NCBI RefSeq assembly: GCF_011043525.1
Contig: NZ_JAAKGO010000005.1
Location: 310,001-374,000, forward strand
Source of the DNA: Sphingobacterium sp. SGG-5
GTDB taxonomy: Bacteria; Bacteroidota; Bacteroidia; Sphingobacteriales; Sphingobacteriaceae
DNA length: 64,000 bases
Direction of reading: 5' to 3'
Part shown: positions 35,363 to 43,661 of the stretch, in pieces
Numbering within the stretch: the first letter of the stretch is position 1
Layout of the letters: every line of letters begins with the position of its first letter
Notes under the pieces: model-generated
Database searches by the model: none
What the model saw: the letters and a program-made list of their open reading frames with translations, nothing else
What the model was told of the DNA's origin: nothing
Translations under genes and position numbers: made by a program

Positions 35363-36139
35363 ATGTCAAGCTTAATTTTATTAAAAAACAGTCTCCGGGC
35401 CGCGTTGCTTATCGGTTTATTAGCAACTGTAACCGTACAATATGCTTGTGATAAGGACAACACCGTTCCAGAAGATACAGGAAAAACAGACAACTATTAT
35501 AAATTAATACGTGTTAAAAACCTTCCGATTGCTCCAACCGATGAGGGCTCAACACCCAACCCCGATGATCATTATTTATACAGCTTATCCGAAAACAGAA
35601 CAATACCTATTGATTCTGCTAATTCAACAAAATGGGATCTAGCCTTTGGGGGAATGTTCACCAGTTTTCTTTCTGCAAACAATGGAAATGACGATGATAA
35701 TTACGGAAAAGGAAGTGGAGGGAAAGGTGAAATTGCTATTGTAGAAAGCACATTTGATGAAGTAACAGAAATTCCTCAGAACCTCACCTATCATACCGGC
35801 AAAGATATTATTGGCACGGATGATCAAGGGTTCTTCGGTAATGGAATAGGTTGGTACCTCTACGATTTTAATGGAACATATGTCCGAGAGGGTGCAGCGG
35901 AAGATCAACATGTGGCGTATGCGTTAGCGGAACCTATTACAAAAAAAGATGGAACAACCGTACAGCCACGTACCGTCATCCTCAAAACGGCGAAGGGTGA
36001 TTATGCCAAGATCAAAATGATCTCTTGCTATAAAGATTTGTTTAGCCAAGAACTTTGGAAAAAGGGCGAACCAATCATGTACGCTACTTTTGAGTATATA
36101 CTCATACCTGCGGGCAGCACAAAGTTTGAAATAAAATAA
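35363..36139 (+). CDS. Second HmuY-like lipoprotein
   Basis: 258 residues; signal peptide with Cys after VTVQYA. It has the HmuY landmarks: WDLAFGGMFTSFLS corresponding to WDIAF, GIGWYLYDFNGTYVRE, a TVILKTAKGDYAKIKMISCYKD strand pair corresponding to YVIRLPDGKYAKLQLINAYKG, and FEYILIPAGSTKF at the end. The HmuY-type K-L/I-x-x-I-x-x-Y-K segment supports common descent. A glycine- and asparagine-rich loop (NNGNDDDNYGKGSGGKG) is inserted after the first strand. Likely a surface heme or protoporphyrin-binding protein. Confidence 0.78.
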   Translation: MSSLILLKNSLRAALLIGLLATVTVQYACDKDNTVPEDTGKTDNYYKLIRVKNLPIAPTDEGSTPNPDDHYLYSLSENRTIPIDSANSTKWDLAFGGMFTSFLSANNGNDDDNYGKGSGGKGEIAIVESTFDEVTEIPQNLTYHTGKDIIGTDDQGFFGNGIGWYLYDFNGTYVREGAAEDQHVAYALAEPITKKDGTTVQPRTVILKTAKGDYAKIKMISCYKDLFSQELWKKGEPIMYATFEYILIPAGSTKFEIK

Positions 36140-36311
36140 TTCAGAGCAGGAAAAGGCTATGTTTTAAAGCGTTTTGCATACATCATTAAGCAAAAAGCAG
36201 CAAGCAAACTGAAGAAGAAATACGGACATTTGTATAGTGATAAGCATATTGCCCTGTGCAGTATCGCAAATAGAGAGATGAAAGATCACAATACTCAATA
36301 CGAATAAAGTT

Positions 36312-36869
36312 ATGTTACATCAGAATATCAAAGAAAACACCAAAGAAGCTCACCAAACATTGGAGGGCGTAGTAGTACGTCAGTTGAAGAGCGTACGTTC
36401 CAACGCAGACTATGCCGACGTATTAAAGAACTTTTATGCTTATTTCAATACAGTAGAAAAAGCAATTGCACCGTTCATTACATCAGAAGTATTGCCTGAT
36501 TATGCAGAACGCCGCAATTCTTCACACATAAAAGCCGATATCGAGGAACTTCGCGGTACGACCGACACACTTCCTGAAGCTGTTGCACCCCAGGTGAATA
36601 ATGCTTTGGAAGCATTATCTGCTCTTTATGTCCTGGAAGGGTCGATCATGGGTGGCCCTTATATTGTCCAAATGCTCAATAAATATGGCATTACACAGGG
36701 AACCTCCTTCTTTTCTGGATATGGAGAAGATACCGGAAAAATGTGGGGTGTCTTTACAGCTGTATTAAATAAATACGGTGAAGATCCGGCGACACATGAA
36801 AGAGCTGTTGCAGTGGCAAACGAAACATTCTCCCGCTTCGGCGATGTATTTGCCGCGGCAACTGTCTAA
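36312..36869 (+). CDS. Heme oxygenase (biliverdin-producing type)
   Basis: 185 residues of the HO-1/HemO/BphO fold. The proximal heme ligand is His14 in NTKEAHQTLEG; the distal helix glycines are in VLEGSIMGGPYIVQML. It opens imported heme to release iron in the cytoplasm. The 172-base gap before it has no obvious promoter or coding frame, so it is probably cotranscribed with, or closely follows, the hmuR-hmuY genes. Its presence next to an HmuS-like domain means this locus carries a canonical heme-degrading enzyme as well. Confidence 0.92.
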   Translation: MLHQNIKENTKEAHQTLEGVVVRQLKSVRSNADYADVLKNFYAYFNTVEKAIAPFITSEVLPDYAERRNSSHIKADIEELRGTTDTLPEAVAPQVNNALEALSALYVLEGSIMGGPYIVQMLNKYGITQGTSFFSGYGEDTGKMWGVFTAVLNKYGEDPATHERAVAVANETFSRFGDVFAAATV

Positions 36870-36905
36870 TAAAAAATCATCTTACTTCCCAAGAAGTATA
36901 TTCAG

Positions 36906-37034
36906 GTGAAAAAAGAAAAGAATAATAAAATCTGGTTGAAACGCGTCGGTATCGGCGCGTTTTTATTCTTTCTCGTCAAAGGTTTGATCTGGCTGGGACT
37001 GTTCTTCTTCGCCGCTAAATCTTGTGTCCAATAA
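36906..37034 (+). CDS. 42-residue single-span membrane protein
   Basis: A GTG start gives KKEKNNKIWLKRVGIGAF, a transmembrane helix (AFLFFLVKGLIWLGLFFFAA) and KSCVQ. The basic N terminus predicts an N-in orientation. It starts 37 bases after the heme oxygenase stop on the same strand. The frame is short, but the composition is a clear small membrane protein, and similar KxIWLKRIGIG starts are common in Sphingobacteriaceae as I recall. Function unknown. Confidence 0.6.
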   Translation: MKKEKNNKIWLKRVGIGAFLFFLVKGLIWLGLFFFAAKSCVQ

Positions 37035-37073
37035 AGAAACCAGACACCTTCTGGAATTCCTACAACCACCCTG

Positions 37074-37121
37074 TAACTTTGTAATCATGTAACCCTATAA
37101 CTATATAACCTCGCAACCAAA
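37074..37121. repeat. 8-bp degenerate tandem repeat
   Basis: Six consecutive octamers: TAACTTTG, TAATCATG, TAACCCTA, TAACTATA, TAACCTCG, CAACCAAA. The shared part is TAAC/TAAT. It lies between the convergent 42-residue protein and DUF202 genes. Confidence 0.6.
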
Positions 37122-37128
37122 AAACTAC

Positions 37129-37506
37129 TTAAATACTTTCGATAAGATACCAGATCAAAAAGACACTGATAAACACAATACAGGCCGTCAGGTAAGTAAT
37201 TGTCGGACTGGAACTGGAATAGTGATCTACATCCAATTGCTTTTCTATCTTCTTGTAATTGAGGTAAGCCATTACGGCCGTCATCACACCTATCGCTACC
37301 AATACCACGCCTATAATACCCGAGTACCCAAATTGCGAAGGGTTTGGCTCTTTCCCCACAAATAGGGAAATCTGTTTAATGAACATCGAAAATTTTACGA
37401 CAATAAAACCAAACCCCATAATCCCAATACTCGTTCTGATCCAGGCGAGAAAAGTTCGCTCATTGGCGAGGTGATCCGTAGGCTTTCCTTTTTGCTTGTT
37501 ATCCAT
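37129..37506 (-). CDS. DUF202/YidH family inner membrane protein
   Basis: 125 residues with three hydrophobic segments: GIMGFGFIVVKFSMF, GIIGVVLVAIGVMTAVMAYL and TYLTACIVFISVFLIWYLI. The N-terminal motif HLANERTFLAWIRTSIGIM is the family signature. DUF202 domains also occur in VTC polyphosphate polymerases. No function is assigned for the stand-alone form. It is transcribed towards the heme oxygenase side and starts 44 bases after the terminator of the predicted small RNA. Confidence 0.85.
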   Translation of the reverse strand: MDNKQKGKPTDHLANERTFLAWIRTSIGIMGFGFIVVKFSMFIKQISLFVGKEPNPSQFGYSGIIGVVLVAIGVMTAVMAYLNYKKIEKQLDVDHYSSSSPTITYLTACIVFISVFLIWYLIESI

Positions 37507-37549
37507 TATAATACCAAACTACAAAATATAATTTTAGTTTTTGGTAAAT

Positions 37550-37614
37550 AAAAAAAGGTTTTCAAACGGGGAGAATGAAAACCTTTACTAACCAATTATA
37601 AACCTAAATTATGA
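37550..37614 (-). ncRNA. Predicted small RNA with intrinsic terminator
   Basis: On the minus strand AAAGGTTTTC (37586-37577) and GAAAACCTTT (37563-37554) form a perfect ten-base stem with loop ATTCTCCCCGTTT, followed directly by a T-run: a classical terminator. No minus-strand gene lies upstream to be terminated, because purM points the other way. Instead a complete promoter (37620-37651) sits about 65 bases before the T-run. The resulting RNA would be about 65 nucleotides: an unpaired 5' part (CATAATTTAGGTTTATAATT, GGTTAGT) and the terminator with a C-rich loop suited to base pairing. No ORF fits inside. Confidence 0.65.
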
Positions 37615-37619
37615 TACTA

Positions 37620-37651
37620 CAAATGTAAGTGTATTATTAACACTATGCAAA
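37620..37651 (-). promoter_or_regulatory. Promoter of the predicted small RNA
   Basis: Minus strand: TTTG (37651-37648), 20-base spacer, TACATTTG (37627-37620), an exact TAnnTTTG match at ideal spacing. The spacer holds a small dyad, AGTGT and ACACT (37628-37632, 37640-37644), which might be an operator. Confidence 0.65.
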
Positions 37652-37682
37652 TGTTTTTTACGTTGAAAACCAGAAAAGACAT

Positions 37683-37764
37683 CACGATGACAAAAGATAC
37701 GTAAAACATCGTGCTGGCAACCTAAAAAACTTTTAGGCATAATCGTTCGGTTTGATTATTTTTG
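37683..37764 (+). promoter_or_regulatory. purM upstream region with hairpins and -7 box
   Basis: TATTTTTG (37757-37764) matches TAnnTTTG and ends seven bases before the purM ATG, so transcription from it would be nearly leaderless. No good -33 TTG is present at 18-21 bases. Upstream lie two dyads: CACGATG (37683-37689) with CATCGTG (37707-37713), and the perfect hairpin CCTAAAA-AAC-TTTTAGG (37721-37737), which overlaps the expected -33 region. They may be operator or structural elements. Confidence 0.45.
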
Positions 37765-37771
37765 TGCCAAG

Positions 37772-38950
37772 ATGTCAGAACTGAAATACAACCAAAGAGG
37801 CGTATCCGCTGGAAAAGAGGATGTCCACAATGCTATAAAAAACATTGATAAAGGGCTTTATCCCAAAGCATTTTGTAAGATCATACCCGATATCCTAGGC
37901 GGCGATGCATCTTGGTGTAATATCATGCATGCGGACGGTGCTGGCACAAAATCCTCGTTGGCGTATGTATACTGGAAAGAAACCGGAGACGCATCAGTCT
38001 GGAAAGGGATCGCTCAAGATGCGATCATCATGAATATCGATGATTTACTCTGCGTGGGTGCGGTTGACAATATTTTACTTTCCTCAACTATCGGACGTAA
38101 TAAAAACCTTATTCCGGGTGAAGTCATAGCGGAGATCATCAATGGAACCGAGGAAATATTGGCTGATCTGCGTGATCTGGGCATAGGCATCTACTCCACA
38201 GGAGGCGAAACGGCTGATGTAGGCGATCTTGTACGCACCATTATTGTTGACAGTACCGTAACTTGCCGTATGAAACGCGAAGACGTTATTTCCAACCACC
38301 GGATTCAGGCAGGTGATGTTATTGTCGGGCTTGCTTCGAATGGCCAGGCTACTTATGAAAAAGAATACAACGGCGGCATGGGTTCCAACGGACTTACCTC
38401 CGCCCGTCATGACGTGTTTCACAAATACGTTGCTGAGAAGTATCCGGAGAGTTATGATCCTGCCGTCCCTTATGACCTCGTATTTGCAGGTGGAAAAGCC
38501 CTGACCGACACCATTAAAGTAGAGACAGGAGAAGAGGTCACCGCTGGAAAGCTCGTACTATCCCCTACCCGCACCTACGCACCTGTTATCAAACAAATAT
38601 TAGACAAATACCGCGCACAAGTTCACGGCATGGTCCATTGTTCGGGTGGCGCACAAACGAAAGTCCTTCACTTTATCGATGATTTAAAAGTTATCAAAGA
38701 CAACCTTTTTCCAACACCCCCGCTCTTCGAGTTGATCCAACGCGAATCGAATACCAGTTGGCAAGAGATGTACAAAGTATTTAACATGGGGCATCGCATG
38801 GAGCTGTATGTTCCGGCATCCATCGCCGATGATATCATCGCTATTTCGAATACTTTCGGTATTCCGGCACAGATTATTGGACGTGTAGAAAGTTTCAACA
38901 AAAAACAAATTGTCCTCGAATCGCCTTACGGCACATTCATTTACGCGTAA
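37772..38950 (+). CDS. purM: Phosphoribosylformylglycinamidine cyclo-ligase
   Basis: AIR synthetase of purine biosynthesis, converting FGAM to AIR with ATP. The 392 residues are the long Bacteroidota version. Family motifs: YNQRGVSAGKEDVHN at the start, HADGAGTKSSLAY, MNIDDLLCVGA, GGETADVGDLV, and GLASNGQATYEKEYNGGMGSNGLT split across the ATP loop; the end carries NMGHRMELYVP. The rimB-like gene follows with an eight-base gap. That pairing of purine synthesis with rimK is noted but unexplained. Confidence 0.92.
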   Translation: MSELKYNQRGVSAGKEDVHNAIKNIDKGLYPKAFCKIIPDILGGDASWCNIMHADGAGTKSSLAYVYWKETGDASVWKGIAQDAIIMNIDDLLCVGAVDNILLSSTIGRNKNLIPGEVIAEIINGTEEILADLRDLGIGIYSTGGETADVGDLVRTIIVDSTVTCRMKREDVISNHRIQAGDVIVGLASNGQATYEKEYNGGMGSNGLTSARHDVFHKYVAEKYPESYDPAVPYDLVFAGGKALTDTIKVETGEEVTAGKLVLSPTRTYAPVIKQILDKYRAQVHGMVHCSGGAQTKVLHFIDDLKVIKDNLFPTPPLFELIQRESNTSWQEMYKVFNMGHRMELYVPASIADDIIAISNTFGIPAQIIGRVESFNKKQIVLESPYGTFIYA

Positions 38951-38957
38951 AAATCCC

Positions 38958-39389
38958 GTGAACACAAAACCCATCATAGGTCGCCATGAAATTGTAGACC
39001 TGCCGGAACTCGGCATGTACAATATTTATGCGAAAATAGATACAGGTGCGGATACATCGGTGTTACATTGTGAAGATTTCAGTATCTTTGAAAAAGATGG
39101 ACATCGATTTATCACCTGCCACATCTGTCCGCATTTGGAAGATGACGAAGTGTTGACATTAACATTTCCAGTGCATCGGGAACGTGTCGTAAAAAGCTCT
39201 TTCGGGCAAACAGAGACACGGCATATTTTTATTACCAAGATAAGATTATTTGATCGGCTATATGATATCAAGCTTTCACTACGCGACCGTTCATCCATGT
39301 CTTATCCAATGCTTCTCGGTCGAAATTTTATAAGTGGCAAGTTTTTGGTCGATGTTTCCCGGAAGAATTTAGCTAAAAATAGTTTATGA
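38958..39389 (+). CDS. RimB-like retropepsin-type protease (ATP-dependent zinc protease family)
   Basis: 143 residues of PF05618. The aspartic protease-like motif is DTGADTS in [14 protein letters not shown]; the C terminus has [17 protein letters not shown], the second strand-turn of a retropepsin-like fold. In Pseudomonas RimB is encoded with RimK and removes or limits glutamate tails on ribosomal protein S6. Here the ATGA overlap with rimK at 39386-39389 supports the same pairing. The GTG at 38958 was chosen because upstream in-frame starts fall inside purM and add non-family residues. Confidence 0.85.
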   Translation: MNTKPIIGRHEIVDLPELGMYNIYAKIDTGADTSVLHCEDFSIFEKDGHRFITCHICPHLEDDEVLTLTFPVHRERVVKSSFGQTETRHIFITKIRLFDRLYDIKLSLRDRSSMSYPMLLGRNFISGKFLVDVSRKNLAKNSL

Positions 39390-40321
39390 AAATCGCCGTA
39401 TTATCTTCCAACAGACAGCTTTATTCGACCCGCCGCTTAGTGGAAGCAGCCACCCAACGAGGACACGAATGTGTAGTCATTGATCACAGCAAATGTTATG
39501 TAGGTATCCAGCAAGGGAAACCAAGTATACACTACAAGGGCCAAGGAATTGGCGACATTGACGCCATCATACCACGGATAGGTGCATCGATCACTTTTTA
39601 CGGTTCTGCTATTGTGCGCCAATTTGAGGTTATGAATGTGATCTCTGCCAATCCCAGTCAGGCTATCACCCGCTCCCGGGACAAGCTACGATGCATGCAG
39701 ATCCTGTCAGGTGCAGGATTGGGTTTGCCCATTACAGGTTTCGCCCGTACGGCATCAGATGTAGACGATCTGATTAATATGGTCGGCGGTGCACCGCTCG
39801 TTATTAAGTTGCTGGAAGGTACGCAAGGAATTGGCGTCGTCCTGGCCGAAACCAAAAAAGCAGCTTCGTCTGTTATCGAAGCCTTCTATGGTTTGGGAAA
39901 CAATATTCTGATACAAGAATACATCAAAGAAGCAAAAGGAACAGATATACGTGCTTTCGTGGTCGATGGTAAAGTTGTCGGTGCTATGAAAAGAACAGCT
40001 CGGGAGGGCGAATTCCGCTCCAACCTCCACCGCGGTGGCACCGCCGAAGTTGTCAAGCTGACACGTAAAGAAAAAGAGACTGCAGTTGCTGCAGCGCGTG
40101 CTATGGGGCTAACAGTTGCTGGAGTAGATATGCTTCCCTCTGCGCGTGGACCACTGATTTTGGAAGTGAATTCCTCGCCGGGCTTGGAAGGTATAGAACA
40201 GGCTACCCATAAAGATATCGCCGGGGAAATTATCAAGTATCTGGAACGTCAATACGAGACCAAGCAAAAAATAAAACCTGCCGTCAAGAAGCGACAGGTT
40301 AAAAAAGAAAGTAGGCTGTAA
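39386..40321 (+). CDS. rimK: ATP-grasp ligase RimK, S6 glutamate ligase type
   Basis: 311 residues matching RimK: start [52 protein letters not shown], the ATP loop [39 protein letters not shown] and the metal-binding [13 protein letters not shown]. It adds glutamate residues to the C terminus of a target, classically S6 (RpsF). A basic tail ([15 protein letters not shown]) of about 20 residues extends beyond the usual end. Translationally coupled to the RimB-like gene. Bases encoding that tail also form a minus-strand terminator. Confidence 0.92.
   Translation: MKIAVLSSNRQLYSTRRLVEAATQRGHECVVIDHSKCYVGIQQGKPSIHYKGQGIGDIDAIIPRIGASITFYGSAIVRQFEVMNVISANPSQAITRSRDKLRCMQILSGAGLGLPITGFARTASDVDDLINMVGGAPLVIKLLEGTQGIGVVLAETKKAASSVIEAFYGLGNNILIQEYIKEAKGTDIRAFVVDGKVVGAMKRTAREGEFRSNLHRGGTAEVVKLTRKEKETAVAAARAMGLTVAGVDMLPSARGPLILEVNSSPGLEGIEQATHKDIAGEIIKYLERQYETKQKIKPAVKKRQVKKESRL
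40275..40300 (-). terminator. Terminator of the catabolic operon, inside rimK coding sequence
   Basis: On the minus strand AACCTGTCGC, loop, GGCAGGTT and then TTATTTTTTG: stem AACCTG/CAGGTT (40275-40280, 40295-40300) extended by CGTC/GAC pairs and followed by a T-rich run. It ends transcripts of the convergent M20 gene 24 bases past its stop, and encodes part of the RimK basic tail on the other strand. Confidence 0.75.
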
Positions 40322-40323
40322 AA

Positions 40324-41517
40324 TTAAGCGTGATCCAATAGCTGTAACACGCTGTACACCATCGCTCCTATTGCATGCTCAAATGCATCCTCATCGATCT
40401 GGAACGTCGGTGTATGCAATGCCGAGGTCATACCTTTTTCTGCATTGCCCGTACCGATGAAATAAAATAATGCAGGATAGGTATACGAGTAGTAAGCAAA
40501 ATCTTCTGCAGCGGTCCAGATACCGAGCTGTTCAAAGTTGTCCGCCGACACATAGTCTTTCAGATAAGATGATACCGTACCTGTCAACGCCTCATCATTA
40601 ACCAATACTGGGTATCCTCGTCGGATTTCTACTTCTGCTGTCGCTCCGTAGATCGGTGGCAGCTCTTTTATCTGCTTCTCGATCAGCTCCAATGCCTGTT
40701 TGCGCCAGCTCTCGTCCATCGTCCGAAAAGTGCCTTCCAACGTCACTTCATTTGGAATCACATTCGTCGCTCCATTCGCAAGAACCTTACCAAAAGACAA
40801 GACAGAAGGAATAGCGGGGTCCGCAAATCTTGACACAATTTGTTGTAAAGATAAGATCAGCTGCGCTGCAATGACAACCGGATCAATATTCAAGTGTGGT
40901 TGTGCTCCATGCCCTCCTTTACCTTTAAGACTGATAAATATTTCGTCGGCCGAAGCCATAAACTTACCTGGTCGCACACCGATCCTACCTACTTCTAAAC
41001 CCGGTGAGACATGCAAACCGATAACACCTTTCACATCTGGGCCAGGAGGAGGTAATTTTTTAGCGGCTAAGATCGAAAGCGCACCTCCTGGTATTTTTTC
41101 CTCTGCAGGTTGGAATATACCGACTACAGTACCCGAAAAATCAGCCTCCATTTCCTTAAGAATGCTTAAGACCGCCAGCAAATTGGCGGTATGAAAATCA
41201 TGTCCACAGGCATGCATGATGCCTTCATTTTGGGAAGTAAAATCGGTATCATTTTCCTCGTGGATAGGCAATGCATCCATATCGGCACGCAAGATTACAG
41301 TCTGTGTGCTGTTCGATTTCTTTCCGACAATCTTTGCTAACACACCGGTATCCGCCACCACCTCAAAGTCAATCGCATGAGACCGCAATACGCTTTGCAC
41401 ATATTCGCTCGTTTTGTATTCCTGAAAGGACAATTCAGGGAAACGGTGTAAATGTCTTCTATTAGAAATAGCCTCGTTCTTTACTGAAGAGACTATTTCT
41501 TTTATTTTTTCTATCAT
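40324..41517 (-). CDS. M20 family amidohydrolase (N-acyl-amino acid type)
   Basis: 397 residues of the M20D subgroup, which hydrolyses N-acyl amino acids or hippurate-like amides. Metal-site motifs are intact: RADMDALPI, MHACGHDFHTANLL, QPAEEKIPGGA and the C-terminal AAEDFAYY, with the dimer-site GGHGAQPH. No signal peptide, so it is cytoplasmic. It is the last gene of the minus-strand run that starts at the PQQ-type dehydrogenase, 50 bases after the DapA-like gene, and its terminator lies in rimK. Combined with the exported nitrilase-family gene, it may process an amide-bearing breakdown product, which is inference. Confidence 0.85.
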   Translation of the reverse strand: MIEKIKEIVSSVKNEAISNRRHLHRFPELSFQEYKTSEYVQSVLRSHAIDFEVVADTGVLAKIVGKKSNSTQTVILRADMDALPIHEENDTDFTSQNEGIMHACGHDFHTANLLAVLSILKEMEADFSGTVVGIFQPAEEKIPGGALSILAAKKLPPPGPDVKGVIGLHVSPGLEVGRIGVRPGKFMASADEIFISLKGKGGHGAQPHLNIDPVVIAAQLILSLQQIVSRFADPAIPSVLSFGKVLANGATNVIPNEVTLEGTFRTMDESWRKQALELIEKQIKELPPIYGATAEVEIRRGYPVLVNDEALTGTVSSYLKDYVSADNFEQLGIWTAAEDFAYYSYTYPALFYFIGTGNAEKGMTSALHTPTFQIDEDAFEHAIGAMVYSVLQLLDHA

Positions 41518-41567
41518 TATTAAGATAAAATTAGCCCGACGTAATCGTTTTACTAACGACGGAGTGC

Positions 41568-42638
41568 CTATACCTTAACAAGGTAGGTACTTAAGAACTT
41601 TTTCACAAATTTATCATCGTTTAAATCCGGATACGCTTCATAAACCCGGGAGATCTCATCATACTGCCCTTCAGACAATACTTCTTCCGGATTCAGACAC
41701 CATATCCCTTTCATCAAACCCTGCCGCCGTAATACCTCATGTATACCCGGAATACAGCCTTTAAAATCATGTGCCGGGTCAAACAAAGCCGCATTCACAT
41801 CGGTCACCTGATTAGCGATAACCTGCAGTTCCTTCCATTTCTCATAAGAGGGATTTTCCTTGTAATCTTTGACTTTCGCCAATAATTCCACCGCTTTATG
41901 GGTCCAAACAGCCCAATGCCCCAACAGTCCTCCTCTGAATTCTACATCCACATCTTCCTCTCCCACACGGAACCTATACACCGACAAAAGGTCCTGTACA
42001 ATATTATCATCGTTACCGGTATATAATGCAATCTCATCCCGACGGGATGAATTGGCGATAGCACGGACAACGTCTAACGTCTGATAGCGGTTGAAAGAAG
42101 CACATTTGATCGCTTCCACATTTTCGATCTCCACAAACTTTGACCAGAAATCATAGGTAAATATCCGTCCGCCAACAGATGGCTGAAGGTAGAAACCGAA
42201 TACCGGAATAATCCGGGCCACAGCTTCCGTGCGTTCCAATATTTCCGCCTCGGTCAGGTTGTGCAAGCCACCCATGCTCAGCAGCCCCATATCATAACCG
42301 AGATCGGCAGCTACCTGTGCTTCGCGGACAGCCTGATCGACCTGCCCACATATGCCGGCTATCTTCACAAACGGCCTGTCCAGATCAGCAGCTTCGATAC
42401 CCTCTGCCGCAACCTGCAGCACCTTTTCAAAAAGACTATGTTCCGACAGACGGATTTCGAACTGCGTCGAATGAACCGCTACCGCAATACCTCCTGCACC
42501 GCTTTGGATATAATAGTTCGTCAACAGCCGTTGATTTTCCTCATCAAACCGACGGTTCTCATCCAATGCTAAAGGATGCGCCGGGATAACTGTTCCTTCC
42601 ATCAATAATGACTTCAGAGCACCATCTAATTTTTTCAT
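41568..42638 (-). CDS. Dihydrodipicolinate synthase family aldolase/lyase
   Basis: 356 residues with the DapA/NAL barrel. The Schiff-base lysine is in VEAIKCASFNRYQ, the proton-relay tyrosine in VFGFYLQPSVGGR, and the N-terminal PAHPLALDENRRFDEE replaces the usual TPF start of DapA. The longer C terminus (about 60 residues more than DapA) is typical of a subgroup found next to NAD-dependent dehydrogenases in sugar-acid catabolism. It probably cleaves or dehydrates a 2-keto-3-deoxy sugar acid derived from the lyase products. The start overlaps the SDR stop by one base. Confidence 0.8.
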   Translation of the reverse strand: MKKLDGALKSLLMEGTVIPAHPLALDENRRFDEENQRLLTNYYIQSGAGGIAVAVHSTQFEIRLSEHSLFEKVLQVAAEGIEAADLDRPFVKIAGICGQVDQAVREAQVAADLGYDMGLLSMGGLHNLTEAEILERTEAVARIIPVFGFYLQPSVGGRIFTYDFWSKFVEIENVEAIKCASFNRYQTLDVVRAIANSSRRDEIALYTGNDDNIVQDLLSVYRFRVGEEDVDVEFRGGLLGHWAVWTHKAVELLAKVKDYKENPSYEKWKELQVIANQVTDVNAALFDPAHDFKGCIPGIHEVLRRQGLMKGIWCLNPEEVLSEGQYDEISRVYEAYPDLNDDKFVKKFLSTYLVKV

Positions 42639-43660
42639 TAAAACTTTCCTCCTCTTTCTTGAAAATGTGTATCCTTACCAAAATCTTCCCCGTTGTTTAA
42701 AATCCACTGCGCCGTAATGGCAATAATCTCCTGTATACCTACTTTCGGGTAACCGAAAATCCGGTGACATTCCGAAGCATTGTTCAGCAAAGCTGTCTGC
42801 GCCGGTTCGTTCACGAAAATGGGTTGACGTCCCAACACATCACCCAACTTTTCGGCAATCCACTTTATTGACAGAATTTCCGGACCTGTTACATTTAATA
42901 CCTTGGCTGGGCTTTCCGTATGTAACAGGCTCCGTATTGCAATTTCATTGGCGTCACCTTGCCATATTACATTTACATTATTTGTACGGATATCTATTGC
43001 CTGACCGCTATAAACTTGCTTCGCTATTTCGCGAACCACACCATACCGAAAATCAACGGCATAGTTCAACCGGTATAACAACACTGGCGTACCATTCTTT
43101 TTGCTGAAGTACGTAAATATCCGCTCACGCCCCAACGTACTCTGCGCATACTCACCGATAGGTTCTGGCATCACACGCTCGTCTGCCCCCGCAGAGTGGA
43201 CATCTACAAAAGGCAATACGTTACCGGAAGAGAATGCTACGATACGCGAGTCCTTGAATTTTTCGGCCACACGGCCCGGAAGGTACGTGTTCATAGCCCA
43301 TGTAAAGTCCTCCTTGCCTGTCGCACCGAACTTAAACCCTGCTAGGTAGATTACATTTTTGACCTCCGGTAATGCCTGTAGCGCGTTATCATCCAGCAGA
43401 TCGCAAACTATAGTTTCTACACCTATTCCTTCCAGGTATGCTCTACCCGAAGCATCCGAAAAACGGGAAGCTCCGTATACCTTTCTATTCAGTCCAAGCT
43501 TCTTTAAGCCATCCATTAACAACTTCGCCATACTAGGCCCCATTTTTCCTCCGATACCCAAAAAAATAAAGTCACCGTCGATCTTTGACAGATCATTAAG
43601 GAATGCTTCCGACGGGCGGGTATATCTTTCTTCCAATTCTACTAAAACCTGATTATCCAT
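42638..43660 (-). CDS. Extended SDR (NAD-dependent epimerase/dehydratase family), altered active site
   Basis: 340 residues with an N-terminal Rossmann fold: LGIGGKMGPSMAK (residues 34-46) as GxxGxxG and Asp88 region VCDLLDD. NVIYLAGFKF and VAFSSGNVLPF follow the epimerase pattern, but the catalytic YxxxK position reads Tyr171-Ala-Gln-Ser-Thr175, so the lysine is missing. The C-terminal region VLNVTGPEILSIKWIAEKLG is typical for extended SDRs. It is fused by overlap to the DapA-like gene and by a one-base gap to the transporter. Probably acts on a uronic acid derivative; chemistry uncertain because of the lost lysine. Confidence 0.8.
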   Translation of the reverse strand: MDNQVLVELEERYTRPSEAFLNDLSKIDGDFIFLGIGGKMGPSMAKLLMDGLKKLGLNRKVYGASRFSDASGRAYLEGIGVETIVCDLLDDNALQALPEVKNVIYLAGFKFGATGKEDFTWAMNTYLPGRVAEKFKDSRIVAFSSGNVLPFVDVHSAGADERVMPEPIGEYAQSTLGRERIFTYFSKKNGTPVLLYRLNYAVDFRYGVVREIAKQVYSGQAIDIRTNNVNVIWQGDANEIAIRSLLHTESPAKVLNVTGPEILSIKWIAEKLGDVLGRQPIFVNEPAQTALLNNASECHRIFGYPKVGIQEIIAITAQWILNNGEDFGKDTHFQERGGKF

Positions 43661-43661
43661 A

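Noticed and set aside
36240..36300. Possible second copy of the GCGTATTG repeat before heme oxygenase (CAATACTCAATACG)
   Set aside because: Only a short fragment resembles the 29.3-kb repeat; too weak to call.
37551..37740. Purine riboswitch ahead of purM
   Set aside because: None of the conserved purine aptamer loops is present; the structure is better explained by a minus-strand small RNA and separate dyads.
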